A stretch of DNA of 64,000 nt from Paenibacillus tianmuensis (GCF_900100345.1 NZ_FMTT01000009.1:96464-160463), one strand, 5' to 3'; positions 18,290-27,566 are shown, numbered from the stretch's first letter. Notes: generated from the sequence alone by a model not told the origin. Numbers and translations: made by a program.

Positions 18290-19195
18290 ATGCAACAGGT
18301 CATAACGGAATTGCTGAACGGGTCCTGCGGCGAGTTGCGGCTAAACGAACCGCTTGCCCCTTACACCACGTGGAAAATCGGAGGTCCGGCCGACATTCTG
18401 CTCATTCCTCGTACACGATCGCAGCTTATCGATGCGGTAAAGCTGCTGAACCGGCACCAGACTCCATGGACGGCGCTGGGGCGGGGCTCCAACATGCTTG
18501 TAACCGACAAAGGGATACGGGGCGTAGTCATTAAGCTTGGAGATGCTCTGGAAACCGTAAGGTTCGAAGGGGAACTCGTCTATGCCGGCGGAGCCTATTC
18601 GTTCATTAAGCTGTCGGTGATGGCAGGCAAGGAAGGATTGACCGGCCTGGAGTTCGCGGGGGGCATTCCGGGAACCGTGGGAGGCGCCGTCTACATGAAC
18701 GCCGGGGCGCTCGGGTCTGATGTGTCACGCATCTTATTGCGGGCTGAAGTACTGCTCCCGACAGGGGAGTTGGTGACGCTGAACAATGAGGATTTGGCTT
18801 ATGCTTACCGACATTCGATTCTGCAGACGAAGCCGGGGATTGTGACTGAGGCGGTATTCCAGCTGCGGTATGGCGATCGCAAGGAGATTGCCGCTACACT
18901 CGCGTCGTACAAAGACCGGAGGCTGCGGACGCAGCCGCTGCAGCTTGCTTGCGCCGGAAGCGTCTTTCGCAATCCTCAAGGACACTTCGCCGCCAAGCTG
19001 ATCGAGGAAGCCGGACTTAAAGGCCTTCGGGTCGGCGGAGCCGAAGTATCGCCCCTGCACGCCAACTTCATTGTCAACACCGGGCAGGCGACGGCCCACG
19101 ACGTGCTCACCCTGATTGAACAAGTCAAGACTGCCGTGAACGAGAAGTTCGGCGTCTGCCTTGCAACCGAAGTATTGGTGGTAGGTGAGCGGTAA
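18290..19195 (+). CDS. murB: UDP-N-acetylenolpyruvoylglucosamine reductase MurB
   Basis: FAD-dependent cytoplasmic enzyme reducing UDP-GlcNAc-enolpyruvate to UDP-MurNAc with NADPH. It carries the FAD fold signature TTWKIGGPADILL, LGRGSNMLVTDKGIRGVVI (split by the family at GRGSNML), the GLEFAGGIPGTVGGAV block and the C-terminal CAGSVFRNP with the catalytic serine, then HANFIVN. It lacks the extra residues of the E. coli-type enzyme, so it is the shorter type II form (301 residues). GAAGGAGG precedes the ATG at 18290; the open frame extends upstream but without a good start. murA begins 15 bases later. Confidence 0.95.
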   Translation: MQQVITELLNGSCGELRLNEPLAPYTTWKIGGPADILLIPRTRSQLIDAVKLLNRHQTPWTALGRGSNMLVTDKGIRGVVIKLGDALETVRFEGELVYAGGAYSFIKLSVMAGKEGLTGLEFAGGIPGTVGGAVYMNAGALGSDVSRILLRAEVLLPTGELVTLNNEDLAYAYRHSILQTKPGIVTEAVFQLRYGDRKEIAATLASYKDRRLRTQPLQLACAGSVFRNPQGHFAAKLIEEAGLKGLRVGGAEVSPLHANFIVNTGQATAHDVLTLIEQVKTAVNEKFGVCLATEVLVVGER

Positions 19196-19210
19196 ATCGG
19201 AGGTGGGACT

Positions 19211-20479
19211 TTGGAAAAGTTGGTTATCGAAGGCGGGAAACCTCTCTCGGGAGCCATCAGAATTCATGGTGCGAAAAACGCCGCTTTGCCCATTCTGGCA
19301 GCCAGCATTATGGCGGAAGGAACATTCACGATTGAGAACGTGCCGAATTTGTCGGACATTCATGTGATGCTCGGCATTTTGCGGGCGCTGGGATGCAGGG
19401 CGGAGTTGGTCGGGGATAACGTCATCGTGAGTACGAACGCCGTTCATCAGTTTCATATTCCCGAGAGCCTGATGAACCAAATGCGATCCTCCATTTTTTT
19501 GATGGGCCCGCTGCTTTCCCGCCTCGGACGCGTGGAGCTGTATCAACCGGGCGGCTGCGCGATCGGCGAGCGAAAAATCGATCTGCACTTACAAGGGCTG
19601 GCAGCCCTGGGAGCGCATATTGAGGAAAACGGCAGCCAGATCGTGTGTACGGCCAATGAGCTGCAGGGTGCGGAAATCGTGCTCGATTATCCGAGCGTGG
19701 GCGCGACCGAAAACATCATGATGGCTGCCGCAATGGCCCGGGGGATGACAACGATCACCAATGCGGCCCGAGAGCCTGAGATTCAAGATTTACAAAACTT
19801 TTTGAACGCTATGGGCGCTCGTATTATCGGCGCCGGTACGGATACGATCACTATCGAAGGCGTATCGGAACTAACCCCCTGTACTTACCGGATCATTCCC
19901 GATCGCATCGTAGCCGGCACGCTGATGATTGCCGCTGCGGCTACAAGAGGAAACGTGACGCTGGAGAAGGTTTGTCCGGCTCATCTGACCTCCGCCATTC
20001 ATGTGCTCAAGCGAGCAGGTGTTCAAATCGCAATTAACGGTGATATAATGAACGTGTGTGCTCTCGGCCGGCCGAAATCGGTGGAGAGGATCGTTACCTC
20101 GCCTTATCCGTCGTTCCCCACGGACCTGCAATCTCAAATCATGGTACTGCTCAGCCTTGCCGACGGGGTAAGCATCGTGAAGGAAACCGTATTTGAAGGA
20201 CGATTCAAGCATGTAGACGAACTGTCGCGTATGGGAGCGGATATCCGGGTAGATTTGAACTCAGCCTATATCCGGGGAGTGCCCAGACTGTATGGCGCCA
20301 CCGTGGAAGCGACCGACCTTCGCGCCGGCGCTGCGCTCGTCATCGCCGGATTAGCGGCTCAGGGATCAACCGTCATCGAACAAATCCATCACATCGACCG
20401 GGGGTACGACCGGATTGAACTGATGCTCGCGTCCCTTGGGGCGGGTATTCATCGTACGACGCCGGTACCTACGGAGTAG
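19211..20479 (+). CDS. murA: UDP-N-acetylglucosamine 1-carboxyvinyltransferase MurA
   Basis: First committed enzyme of peptidoglycan synthesis: transfers enolpyruvate from PEP to UDP-GlcNAc. The N-terminus has the substrate loop SGAIRIHGAKNAALPIL, and the mobile loop carries PGGC116AIGERKID, where C116 is the catalytic cysteine and the target of fosfomycin in this family. Later landmarks are YPSVGATENIMMAA, PDRIVAGTLMIAAA and the C-terminal DLRAGAALVIAGL. The TTG start lies after CGGAGGTGGG. Low-GC Gram-positives often have two murA copies; this one sits within the dcw cluster, directly upstream of murB's product in the pathway. Confidence 0.95.
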   Translation: MEKLVIEGGKPLSGAIRIHGAKNAALPILAASIMAEGTFTIENVPNLSDIHVMLGILRALGCRAELVGDNVIVSTNAVHQFHIPESLMNQMRSSIFLMGPLLSRLGRVELYQPGGCAIGERKIDLHLQGLAALGAHIEENGSQIVCTANELQGAEIVLDYPSVGATENIMMAAAMARGMTTITNAAREPEIQDLQNFLNAMGARIIGAGTDTITIEGVSELTPCTYRIIPDRIVAGTLMIAAAATRGNVTLEKVCPAHLTSAIHVLKRAGVQIAINGDIMNVCALGRPKSVERIVTSPYPSFPTDLQSQIMVLLSLADGVSIVKETVFEGRFKHVDELSRMGADIRVDLNSAYIRGVPRLYGATVEATDLRAGAALVIAGLAAQGSTVIEQIHHIDRGYDRIELMLASLGAGIHRTTPVPTE

Positions 20480-20731
20480 CACTTTATACATCCATATGAC
20501 CACAGCCGCTGGAATATCCCTTTTTCCTTGGGAGAAGGGATACCCTGCGGTTTACATATTCCGTATTGGGGTTGCGTGATCGTGCAGGCGATGCCGGCAA
20601 ATGCGGGTGAGGACGACCGTTCCGGCCTGGCCTGCGGACGGCCCCCGTCCTGTCCGGGACAAGCTGCCCGGCGCAAAATGCGTACAGAGCCTGCCATGCG
20701 GGCTTTGTTGCGTTCAGAAGAGGAGGCACCT
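20480..20731 (+). other. murA-divIB intergenic region with a hairpin
   Basis: This 252-base gap has no credible gene. TATCCCTT at 20515-20522 pairs with AAGGGATA at 20535-20542 but is not followed by a T-run, so it is not a classical terminator. The downstream half is GC-rich with short self-complementary words (such as TGTCCGGGACA). No clear promoter was identified. Confidence 0.4.
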
Positions 20732-21637
20732 ATGGAAGACAGACTCCCAGTGATCAAGAAACCGAATCCGAAAAGCCGGAGCAGCAAGAAGCTGCTAGTG
20801 TTTTTATTTATCTTTTTTATTACGCTTCTGCTGATTCTCTTCTTCCAATCGTCGCTCAGCAAAATAACGGAGATTGAGATTCAAGGGCAGCAGCTCGTAT
20901 CCAAGGAAGAAATCGCCCAAGCGGCCGCCGTCAAAGCGGGAGACCACTTCTTTTCCGTCTCATCCTCCAAAGTCGAATCGCAGGTCAAAGCGCTAAAGAT
21001 GGTTGAATCGGCCGAGGTGTCCAAAAAGTTCCCGGGGCGACTGATCATTCAGGTGCACGAGTACCCGAAGGTGGCCTACCAAGTTGGAGAAAACGGCCAG
21101 ATCGAGGCGCTGCTCGCCGACGCCAGCGTCGTGCCCGTAACAGTACAGGGCGTCGCGCTGGATAAGCCGATTTTGACGGGATGGTCGAAGGACGATCCGC
21201 TCAAGATCAAGCTGTGCCTGGCCATGTCCAAGCTGCCGGCCGCTTACTTCTCCGACGTGTCCGAGATCAAGCCTTCACCGACACTTTCTTATCCCGATAA
21301 AATCAAGATGTACACCCGATCCCATTATGAAGTGGAGACGGCGATTGAGTATTTGCCCGAAAAGATGAAATATTTGGATTCTTTAATTTCCAGCCTGCAG
21401 AGCAGTAAAAAAACGGGGGGCGTGATTACGATGCTCGAAGCAGATACGCATGCCCCCTTTGACAAGGATTCGGGAAAAACGAACGCCAAGGATGCAAAAG
21501 GCAGCGCGGACGGTAAAGACAACAAGGACAACAAGGATGGTAAAACCCCTGCTTCCAAAGAGACGGACAAGCACGATACCGCATCATCGTCTGCTGACGA
21601 AAAGAAGCGGGAAAGTCAGGAAACGGCCCGTGACTAA
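20732..21637 (+). CDS. divIB: Cell division protein DivIB/FtsQ
   Basis: Bitopic division protein that joins FtsL and DivIC at the septum. A short basic cytoplasmic region (about residues 1-25) is followed by one transmembrane helix (LLVFLFIFFITLLLILFF) and then a POTRA domain (ITEIEIQGQQLVSKEEIAQAA to the FPGRLIIQVHEYPKVAY region). The beta domain follows, then a tail of about 55 residues very rich in Lys, Asp, Ser and Ala. GAGGAGG precedes the ATG at 20732. 301 residues fits DivIB of spore-formers plus the tail. The open frame extends about 200 bases upstream but with unrelated composition and no good start. Confidence 0.93.
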   Translation: MEDRLPVIKKPNPKSRSSKKLLVFLFIFFITLLLILFFQSSLSKITEIEIQGQQLVSKEEIAQAAAVKAGDHFFSVSSSKVESQVKALKMVESAEVSKKFPGRLIIQVHEYPKVAYQVGENGQIEALLADASVVPVTVQGVALDKPILTGWSKDDPLKIKLCLAMSKLPAAYFSDVSEIKPSPTLSYPDKIKMYTRSHYEVETAIEYLPEKMKYLDSLISSLQSSKKTGGVITMLEADTHAPFDKDSGKTNAKDAKGSADGKDNKDNKDGKTPASKETDKHDTASSSADEKKRESQETARD

Positions 21638-21685
21638 GCAAAATACTCTACTCTGCCTGCTAGAATAGTGCTAGAATTGAAATTA

Positions 21686-21694
21686 TGGTATAAT
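21686..21694 (+). promoter_or_regulatory. Extended -10 promoter for ftsA-ftsZ
   Basis: TGGTATAAT combines a TGn extension with a perfect -10 hexamer (21689-21694). No good -35 is present at 17 bases, as is allowed for extended -10 promoters. The predicted start near 21701 gives an ftsA leader of about 120 bases. Confidence 0.65.
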
Positions 21695-21819
21695 TTAAGT
21701 CTGGCCGTGAAAAAAAATGAACTAAAAAAGAGGGAATTGCCGAGCCGTGTGGAATATCTACAGGAGGTTTTGCTGACCAAGGCTCATTATCGAAATTATG
21801 TTACAGGAGGTGCCAAGGG

Positions 21820-23067
21820 TTGAGCAGCAATGACATCATTGTTAGTTTGGACATCGGTACATCCAAAGTTCGTGCTATTATTGGAGAAGTCGTTAACGGC
21901 GCCATTAATATAATTGGAGTTGGATCTGCCGACTCGCAGGGAATTCGCAAAGGAGCGATCGTGGATATCGATCAAACGGTCCAGTCGATCCGGAGCGCAG
22001 TGGATCATGCCGAGCGAATGGTCGGAGTGCAAATATCGGAAGTGTACGTTGGAATTTCCGGCAATCATATTGCGCTGCAATCGAGTCACGGGGTCGTTGC
22101 GGTATCGAACGAAGACCGCGAAATCGGCGACGATGACATCGAACGGGTCATTCAGGCGGCGAAAGTGATTCCATTGGCTCCCGAACGCGAGATTATCGGC
22201 GTTGTGCCGAACCAATACGTAGTGGACGGAACGGATCAGATTCACGATCCCCGGAGCATGATCGGAGTTAGGCTGGAAGTCGAAGCAACCATCGTTACCG
22301 GTACGAAAACGGCGATACATAATTTGCTCCGCGTCGTGGAGAAATCCGGGCTCAAGGTAGCCGGACTTATCTTGATGTCGCTGGCCGCAGGCCATCTGGC
22401 CTTGTCGAAAGACGAAAAGGCCGTCGGGACCGTGCTGGTCGATATCGGGGCCGGAGCTACGACGATCGCCATTTTTAACGAGAACAATCTGGTTGCTACA
22501 TCGACGCTTCCGATCGGAGGCGAGTTCATTACAAACGATATCGCTTACGGCTTGCGGACGCAAGCGGACATCGCCGATAAGATCAAGCTGAAATTCGGGT
22601 GCGCCATCGTAGAGCATGCAGACCCGGATCAAGTGTTCAAGGTTAACCGGATCGGCAGCAATGTGGACAAGGAGTTTTCCCAGGTCGATCTGGCGAACAT
22701 CATCGAGCCCCGGGTACAAGAAATATTTCACCTGATCCGCTTGGAAGTTCAGCGGCTTGGCTTCACCGATCTGCCTGGCGGTTATGTGCTCTCCGGCGGG
22801 ACGGCTTCGCTGCCCGGCTTGTTGAATGTCGCCCAAGTGGAACTGGCGTCTTCCGTTCGTATTGCGGTTCCCGAGTTCATCGGCGTGCGCGACCCTGCTT
22901 TCACGAGCGGCGTAGGGATTATCCAGTACGCCTCCAAATATTTGCGACACGCCAAACAAAGCTCCGGCGTCAAGAAGCTGGTCACGACGAAAAAAGCGTC
23001 TTCCGGTCAAGAGCAAAAGCCCTCGGCCATGGAACGTTTCAAAAATTGGTTAAGCGAATTTATTTAA
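21820..23067 (+). CDS. ftsA: Cell division protein FtsA
   Basis: Actin-like ATPase that tethers FtsZ to the membrane. The phosphate-1 loop is SLDIGTSKVRAIIG, the 1C subdomain is present (AVDHAERMVGVQISEVYVG region), phosphate-2 is VLVDIGAGATTIAIF and the adenosine motif is GYVLSGGTASLPGL. The C-terminal amphipathic membrane helix is visible as MERFKNWLSEFI. The TTG start at 21820 follows AGGAGG by 9 bases. A second AGGAGG 42 bases upstream precedes a 17-codon open frame that ends exactly on this start (TTGA), suggesting possible coupling. ftsZ follows 49 bases later. Confidence 0.96.
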   Translation: MSSNDIIVSLDIGTSKVRAIIGEVVNGAINIIGVGSADSQGIRKGAIVDIDQTVQSIRSAVDHAERMVGVQISEVYVGISGNHIALQSSHGVVAVSNEDREIGDDDIERVIQAAKVIPLAPEREIIGVVPNQYVVDGTDQIHDPRSMIGVRLEVEATIVTGTKTAIHNLLRVVEKSGLKVAGLILMSLAAGHLALSKDEKAVGTVLVDIGAGATTIAIFNENNLVATSTLPIGGEFITNDIAYGLRTQADIADKIKLKFGCAIVEHADPDQVFKVNRIGSNVDKEFSQVDLANIIEPRVQEIFHLIRLEVQRLGFTDLPGGYVLSGGTASLPGLLNVAQVELASSVRIAVPEFIGVRDPAFTSGVGIIQYASKYLRHAKQSSGVKKLVTTKKASSGQEQKPSAMERFKNWLSEFI

Positions 23068-23116
23068 ACTCGGGTAGCTTGTACGACGAAAGCCTAATGA
23101 GGGGGAAGACGCTAGT

Positions 23117-24256
23117 ATGTTTGAATTTGATATGGATATGGAAGGGTTTGCCAAAATAAAGGTAATCGGCTGCGGCGGCGGCGGAAGCAACGCTGTTAAC
23201 CGGATGATTGACACCGGCGTGAAAGGGGTCGAATTTATAACGGTCAACACCGATGCGCAAGCTCTGCACCTCGCCAAATCGGAGATGAAGCTGCAAATCG
23301 GGGACAAGCTCACGCGCGGTCTCGGAGCCGGCGCAAATCCCGAGGTCGGGAAGAAGGCAGCCGAGGAGTCGCGCGAGTTAATCGCCAACGCGCTTAAAGG
23401 CTCCGACCTCGTCTTTGTTACCGCAGGTATGGGCGGGGGCACGGGAACAGGCGCAGCACCTGTTATCGCCGAAATCGCCAAAGAGTGCGGCGCGCTGACT
23501 GTAGGCGTCGTGACGCGTCCGTTCCGTTTTGAAGGTTTGAAGCGCGCTCGACAAGCAGAGCAAGGGATCGCCGCTCTCAAAGAAAAAGTCGATACGCTCA
23601 TTATTATTCCGAATGACCGTTTGCTTGAGATCGTTGACAAGAAAACGCCGATGCTGGAAGCGTTCCTTGCGGCGGATAACGTTTTGCGTCAAGGGGTTCA
23701 AGGGGTTTCCGACTTGATCGCCGTTCCCGGCTTGATCAACTTGGACTTTGCCGACGTCAAAACGATCATGACCGAGCGCGGCTCGGCTTTAATGGGAATC
23801 GGATATGCTTCGGGCGAAAGCCGCGCGGCAGAAGCGGCCAAGAAAGCGATCAGCTCCCCGCTGCTTGAAACGTCGATTGACGGCGCGCGCGGCGTGCTGC
23901 TCAACATCACGGGCGGCAACAACCTGTCGCTTTACGAAGTCAACGAAGCGGCTGATATCGTAGCCGATGCCGCCGACCCGGAAGTTAATATGATTTTCGG
24001 TGCGGTCATTGACGAAAGCTTGAAAGACGAGATTCGGGTGACCGTTATCGCCACCGGTTTTGAACATAGAGAACCATCGTCAGCTTCCAAAAAACCGGTA
24101 ACGACGGGAACAACCACGTCCTCCAACCCATCGCAGGAGCCTGTGGACAACCGTCTTGGTAACCTCCGTCCGTTCGGAGGCCAATCGTCGAACGACCAGC
24201 TCGACATCCCGGCTTTCCTTCGCAACCGCAATCGCAACGGTTTCGACAAGCAATAG
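23117..24256 (+). CDS. ftsZ: Cell division protein FtsZ
   Basis: Tubulin-like GTPase that forms the Z-ring. It shows the N-terminal [13 protein letters not shown] loop, the GTP signature [16 protein letters not shown], the T7 loop [11 protein letters not shown] with the catalytic Asp, and after a variable linker (about residues 320-360) the conserved C-terminal peptide [11 protein letters not shown], through which FtsA, SepF and other partners bind. The partner genes ftsA and sepF are both in this window. 379 residues; ATG after GAGGGGGAAG. A strong terminator follows, closing the dcw transcription unit. Confidence 0.98.
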   Translation: MFEFDMDMEGFAKIKVIGCGGGGSNAVNRMIDTGVKGVEFITVNTDAQALHLAKSEMKLQIGDKLTRGLGAGANPEVGKKAAEESRELIANALKGSDLVFVTAGMGGGTGTGAAPVIAEIAKECGALTVGVVTRPFRFEGLKRARQAEQGIAALKEKVDTLIIIPNDRLLEIVDKKTPMLEAFLAADNVLRQGVQGVSDLIAVPGLINLDFADVKTIMTERGSALMGIGYASGESRAAEAAKKAISSPLLETSIDGARGVLLNITGGNNLSLYEVNEAADIVADAADPEVNMIFGAVIDESLKDEIRVTVIATGFEHREPSSASKKPVTTGTTTSSNPSQEPVDNRLGNLRPFGGQSSNDQLDIPAFLRNRNRNGFDKQ

Positions 24257-24280
24257 ACTATTCTATATTGTTTAATACAC

Positions 24281-24316
24281 AGCCGCCTCTTGAGACAGAG
24301 GCGGCTATTTTTTTGC
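24281..24316 (+). terminator. Intrinsic terminator after ftsZ
   Basis: AGCCGCCTCT at 24281-24290 pairs perfectly with AGAGGCGGCT at 24297-24306 around a 6-base loop, followed by ATTTTTTTG. Confidence 0.95.
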
Positions 24317-24390
24317 CTCCTCGCGTACCGAGAGGTGGCACCCGCTGATCACCTCCCGGCATCACCTCCACTCCTCCCAACCCCCTCCTC

Positions 24391-24456
24391 TCGACAAAAA
24401 TAGTACCACCCCCTCGGCATGTTTAGACAGACTTTGAAATACGATTGGGATATACT
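24391..24456 (+). promoter_or_regulatory. spoIIG-like promoter with two candidate Spo0A boxes
   Basis: A -10 TATACT lies at 24451-24456, with TAGACA (5 of 6 to TTGACA) at 24424-24429: a 21-base spacer, far from the usual 17. The Bacillus subtilis spoIIG promoter is known for a 22-base spacer and activation by Spo0A. Two words close to the 0A box TGTCGAA are present on the reverse strand: TGTCGAG (24391-24397 complement) and TGTCTAA (24423-24429 complement), the latter overlapping the -35. Function is inferred from this resemblance. Confidence 0.6.
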
Positions 24457-24494
24457 TGTCTCATTCGCGGCAAGCAGGGCGGGAGGTAACGAAG

Positions 24495-25394
24495 ATGGTC
24501 GTGTACATCGATGTCATTTTCCTCATGAACGTGCTGATCGACGGCGCGCTGCTCTGGACGACGGCCTGGTCGCGCAAGCTCCGTTTCCGCCCGTGGCGGC
24601 TGGGGCTTTCCGCAGCCATCGGGGGCAGCTATGCGGTGATGCTGTTTTTTCCGCCGTTAACGTTTCTGTTTACGTTTGCGCTAAAATTTGCGCTTTCTCT
24701 GCTGATGCTGCTGACCGCCTTCGGATTTGGGGGATTGCAGCATTTTTTGCGGAACCTTGGCGCATTTTATGTCATTAATTTTATGGCAGCCGGTGCCGTT
24801 TTCGGGTGCGCCTACTTCTGGCAATCCTCCAGCGAAATCGTAAATGGCATCTTGTTCAGCCACGATCTGGGGGTTACGCTGACGATGCTGGCCTTTTCCT
24901 TCCCATTGGCATTATGGCTATGTCGTCACGTCCTGCAAGCCTTGAGGCGGAAGCAGGAACTGACCTCGTTCTTGGCCAAGGTGGAGGTTCATATCGACGA
25001 ATTTGCCTCCAGCTGTATTGGGCTTATTGATACGGGCAACCAACTGTACGATCCGCTGACGAAAACGCCGGTCATGGTCATGGAAGCGGCACAGTGGGGG
25101 GAGCGCATTCCCGAAGCTTGGCTGGTCAAAATCCGCCGGGCCGAAGTGGATCAGCTCGTGACGTCGATCGGTACTGAACCTTTTATCTGGCAGGACCGCT
25201 TGCGCTTGGTGCCGTATCGTGGGGTGAACCGGAATACGCAGTTTATGCTGGCGCTCAAGCCGGACCGGGTCGTTATCACGACGGGAAGCGAACAGATTGA
25301 GGCAAACAAAGTGCTGATCGGACTGGACGGAGGTCGACTCAGCTCGGACAACGCTTATCAGGCCATCATTCATCCGTCGCTAGTCAACATGTAA
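24495..25394 (+). CDS. spoIIGA: Sporulation sigma-E processing peptidase SpoIIGA
   Basis: Membrane-embedded aspartic protease that removes the pro-sequence of SigE in the mother cell after a signal from the forespore. Five hydrophobic segments fill the first half (about residues 1-150). The cytoplasmic half carries the aspartic-protease motif LID179[14 protein letters not shown], where D179 is the expected catalytic residue. GGGAGGTAACGAAG precedes the ATG at 24495, giving [12 protein letters not shown], the typical N-terminus. 299 residues is close to Bacillus SpoIIGA. Its substrate is encoded by the next gene. Confidence 0.95.
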   Translation: MVVYIDVIFLMNVLIDGALLWTTAWSRKLRFRPWRLGLSAAIGGSYAVMLFFPPLTFLFTFALKFALSLLMLLTAFGFGGLQHFLRNLGAFYVINFMAAGAVFGCAYFWQSSSEIVNGILFSHDLGVTLTMLAFSFPLALWLCRHVLQALRRKQELTSFLAKVEVHIDEFASSCIGLIDTGNQLYDPLTKTPVMVMEAAQWGERIPEAWLVKIRRAEVDQLVTSIGTEPFIWQDRLRLVPYRGVNRNTQFMLALKPDRVVITTGSEQIEANKVLIGLDGGRLSSDNAYQAIIHPSLVNM

Positions 25395-25542
25395 CACGAG
25401 CGGGACCCGATATCTGCCGCCTGGCTTGCCGCAGCTCAAGGCCGTGCTTGTAAAGGAAGAACGAAGCTTGACCGCAACAAAGTTGTTTTCACGACGGGGA
25501 TGTCCGGCTATTAAAACGGTACGAATGGGAGGAAGCGTAAAC

Positions 25543-26265
25543 ATGATGGTCAAGTGGAAGCTGATGCTGCAAATTATGTATTTTCGCCTGCTGCTGGTGC
25601 TGGGGCTCAAATCGGACGAAATCTACTACATCGGTGGAAGCGAAGCGCTGCCGCCCCCGCTCACACGCGAAGAGGAAGAATATTTACTGGGAAAGCTTCC
25701 TTCAGGAGATGCGGCCATCCGTGGCATGCTGATCGAACGAAATCTGAGGCTCGTCGTTTACATCGCGCGTAAATTCGAGAACACAGGCATCAATATCGAA
25801 GACCTCGTATCGATCGGCGCGATCGGCTTGATCAAAGCGGTCAATACGTTCGATCCCGAGAAAAAAATTAAGCTCGCCACGTACGCCTCGCGATGCATTG
25901 AGAACGAAATTTTGATGTATTTGCGACGCAACAGCAAAATCCGGACCGAAGTTTCGTTCGACGAGCCGCTCAATATCGATTGGGACGGCAACGAGCTATT
26001 GCTGTCGGATGTGCTCGGAACGGAAAACGACACCATCTACCGCAATATCGAGGAGCAGGTCGACCGCAAGCTTCTCCATAAGGCGCTTGATAAGCTGTCG
26101 GAGCGCGAACGGATCATCATGGAGCTGCGTTTCGGTTTGCAGGACGGTGAAGAGAAGACGCAAAAGGACGTCGCGGACATGCTCGGCATCTCCCAGTCAT
26201 ATATTTCGCGGCTCGAAAAGCGCATCATCAAACGGCTCCGCAAAGAGTTCAACAAGATGGTGTAA
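25543..26265 (+). CDS. sigE: RNA polymerase sporulation sigma factor SigE precursor
   Basis: Mother-cell sigma factor made as an inactive precursor. The first about 27 residues are the hydrophobic/basic pro-sequence ([21 protein letters not shown]), removed by SpoIIGA. Region 2 reads [20 protein letters not shown] and [20 protein letters not shown], followed by [19 protein letters not shown] and the region 4 helix-turn-helix [21 protein letters not shown], nearly identical to the Bacillus protein as known. GGGAGGAAG precedes the first of two ATG codons at 25543-25548. The upstream in-frame extension has no ribosome-binding site and is not counted. 240 residues. Confidence 0.97.
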   Translation: MMVKWKLMLQIMYFRLLLVLGLKSDEIYYIGGSEALPPPLTREEEEYLLGKLPSGDAAIRGMLIERNLRLVVYIARKFENTGINIEDLVSIGAIGLIKAVNTFDPEKKIKLATYASRCIENEILMYLRRNSKIRTEVSFDEPLNIDWDGNELLLSDVLGTENDTIYRNIEEQVDRKLLHKALDKLSERERIIMELRFGLQDGEEKTQKDVADMLGISQSYISRLEKRIIKRLRKEFNKMV

Positions 26266-26436
26266 ACTGGAAAAAGTTTTTTTCATTGGCGATGAAAGCG
26301 AAACCGTCCTTGCCGGAACTGGCTTTGAACGATTTCCGGGTGGAGATGTGGCAGGCAGTGAGCCCGGAGGAACCGCATAAAAAAGCATTCCGAGGAGATA
26401 ATTAACAGTAATGTTTCTCCTTGGGAGGTAATCACG

Positions 26437-27219
26437 GTGACCCGAAACAAAGTCGAAATATGCGGTGTCGATACGGCAAAGCTACCGGTTTTGACCAATG
26501 CGGAAATGCGTGAACTATTCGTGGACTTGCAAACGAATAACGAACGATCTGCAAGAGAGAAATTAGTCAACGGCAACCTCCGGCTCGTGCTGAGCGTCAT
26601 CCAGCGGTTCAACAATCGGGGGGAATTTGTCGACGACCTGTTCCAAGTAGGCTGTATCGGACTGATGAAGGCCATTGATAATTTCGATTTGAGCCAGAAC
26701 GTCAAGTTTTCCACCTACGCGGTTCCGATGATTATTGGAGAGATCCGCCGTTACCTTCGGGACAACAACCCGATCCGCGTATCCCGCTCCTTGCGCGATA
26801 TCGCTTATAAGGCGCTTCAGGTGCGCGATCAACTGACGAATCAAAATTCGCGGGAGCCCACCATTTACGAAATCTCGGAAGCGCTCGGCGTGCCGAAGGA
26901 GGATGTCGTTTTTGCGCTGGATGCCATACAGGACCCGGTGTCGCTTTTCGAACCGATCTATCATGACGGCGGCGATCCGATCTATGTGATGGACCAGATC
27001 AGCGATGACCGGAACAAAGACGTATCGTGGATCGAGGGTATTGCCCTCCGGGAAGCGATGCGGAAGCTGAACGATCGTGAGAAAATGATTTTGTCCATGC
27101 GTTTTTTTGACGGAAAGACCCAGATGGAAGTGGCCGACGAAATCGGCATTTCCCAAGCGCAAGTATCCCGGCTCGAGAAATCGGCCATATCCCAGATGCA
27201 GAAGCATGTGAAAAACTGA
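26437..27219 (+). CDS. sigG: RNA polymerase sporulation sigma factor SigG
   Basis: Late forespore-specific sigma factor. The N-terminus MTRNKVEICGVDTAKLPVL is diagnostic of SigG, and the core RFNNRGEFVDDLFQVGCIGL, FSTYAVPMIIGEIRRYLRD and the region 4 motif TQMEVADEIGISQAQVSRLEK follow. The GTG start lies after TTGGGAGGTAAT. In Bacillus, sigG is read both from spoIIG and from its own SigF/SigG promoter; a GCATA at 26375-26379 with a GATAATTA 16 bases downstream is a weak candidate for that here. 260 residues. Confidence 0.97.
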   Translation: MTRNKVEICGVDTAKLPVLTNAEMRELFVDLQTNNERSAREKLVNGNLRLVLSVIQRFNNRGEFVDDLFQVGCIGLMKAIDNFDLSQNVKFSTYAVPMIIGEIRRYLRDNNPIRVSRSLRDIAYKALQVRDQLTNQNSREPTIYEISEALGVPKEDVVFALDAIQDPVSLFEPIYHDGGDPIYVMDQISDDRNKDVSWIEGIALREAMRKLNDREKMILSMRFFDGKTQMEVADEIGISQAQVSRLEKSAISQMQKHVKN

Positions 27220-27247
27220 CGGGAGCTTGCCCGACCTGCGAAGATCC

Positions 27248-27287
27248 GACCGACTCGCTATAATGCTGCGGGCGCGGTCTTTTTTTA
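27248..27287 (+). terminator. Probable terminator after sigG
   Basis: GACCG at 27248-27252 pairs with CGGTC at 27275-27279, with an inner CGC/GCG pairing, followed by eight T. The stem is short and interrupted, so efficiency is uncertain. Confidence 0.6.
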
Positions 27288-27383
27288 TAGCCTGGAAAGG
27301 ACATTTTGCTCAAGTTGCTCATATAGTATAAAAAAGGGCATTTGTGGAGGCGTCTTTTAAAATTTTCGCTGCCTGTCGCCGTA

Positions 27384-27493
27384 GAGTGAAAAGTGATCCG
27401 CGGCGAGTTTTTTTCAGGCTTTTTACCTTAATAATGAATTCAAAAATAAAGCCTGAAAAACGTGTTTGAGCCGAAGCGGATTACTTTTCACTC
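27384..27493. repeat. 110-bp nested inverted repeat between sigG and ylmC
   Basis: An outer 18-base pair of arms (27384-27401 and 27476-27493) matches at 17 of 18 positions. Inside it a perfect 13-base pair (TTTTTCAGGCTTT at 27410-27422 with its complement at 27448-27460) encloses a 25-base AT-rich loop. Weaker pairing (CGCC/GGCG) extends the outer stem a few bases either side. It has no coding content. It occupies the place where Bacillus subtilis has ylmA. It could be a MITE-like element or a structured RNA; no target duplication is evident. Confidence 0.7.
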
Positions 27494-27566
27494 GCAGGCG
27501 GACCTGCAGAACGAAGGATTTTAAAGTACGATTTCTCAGCCATATGCCTCCCCCGGTGGTGACAGC

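Noticed and set aside
20528..20731. In-frame upstream extension of divIB
   Set aside because: Composition differs from the gene, it covers a hairpin, and GAGGAGG lies immediately before the ATG at 20732.
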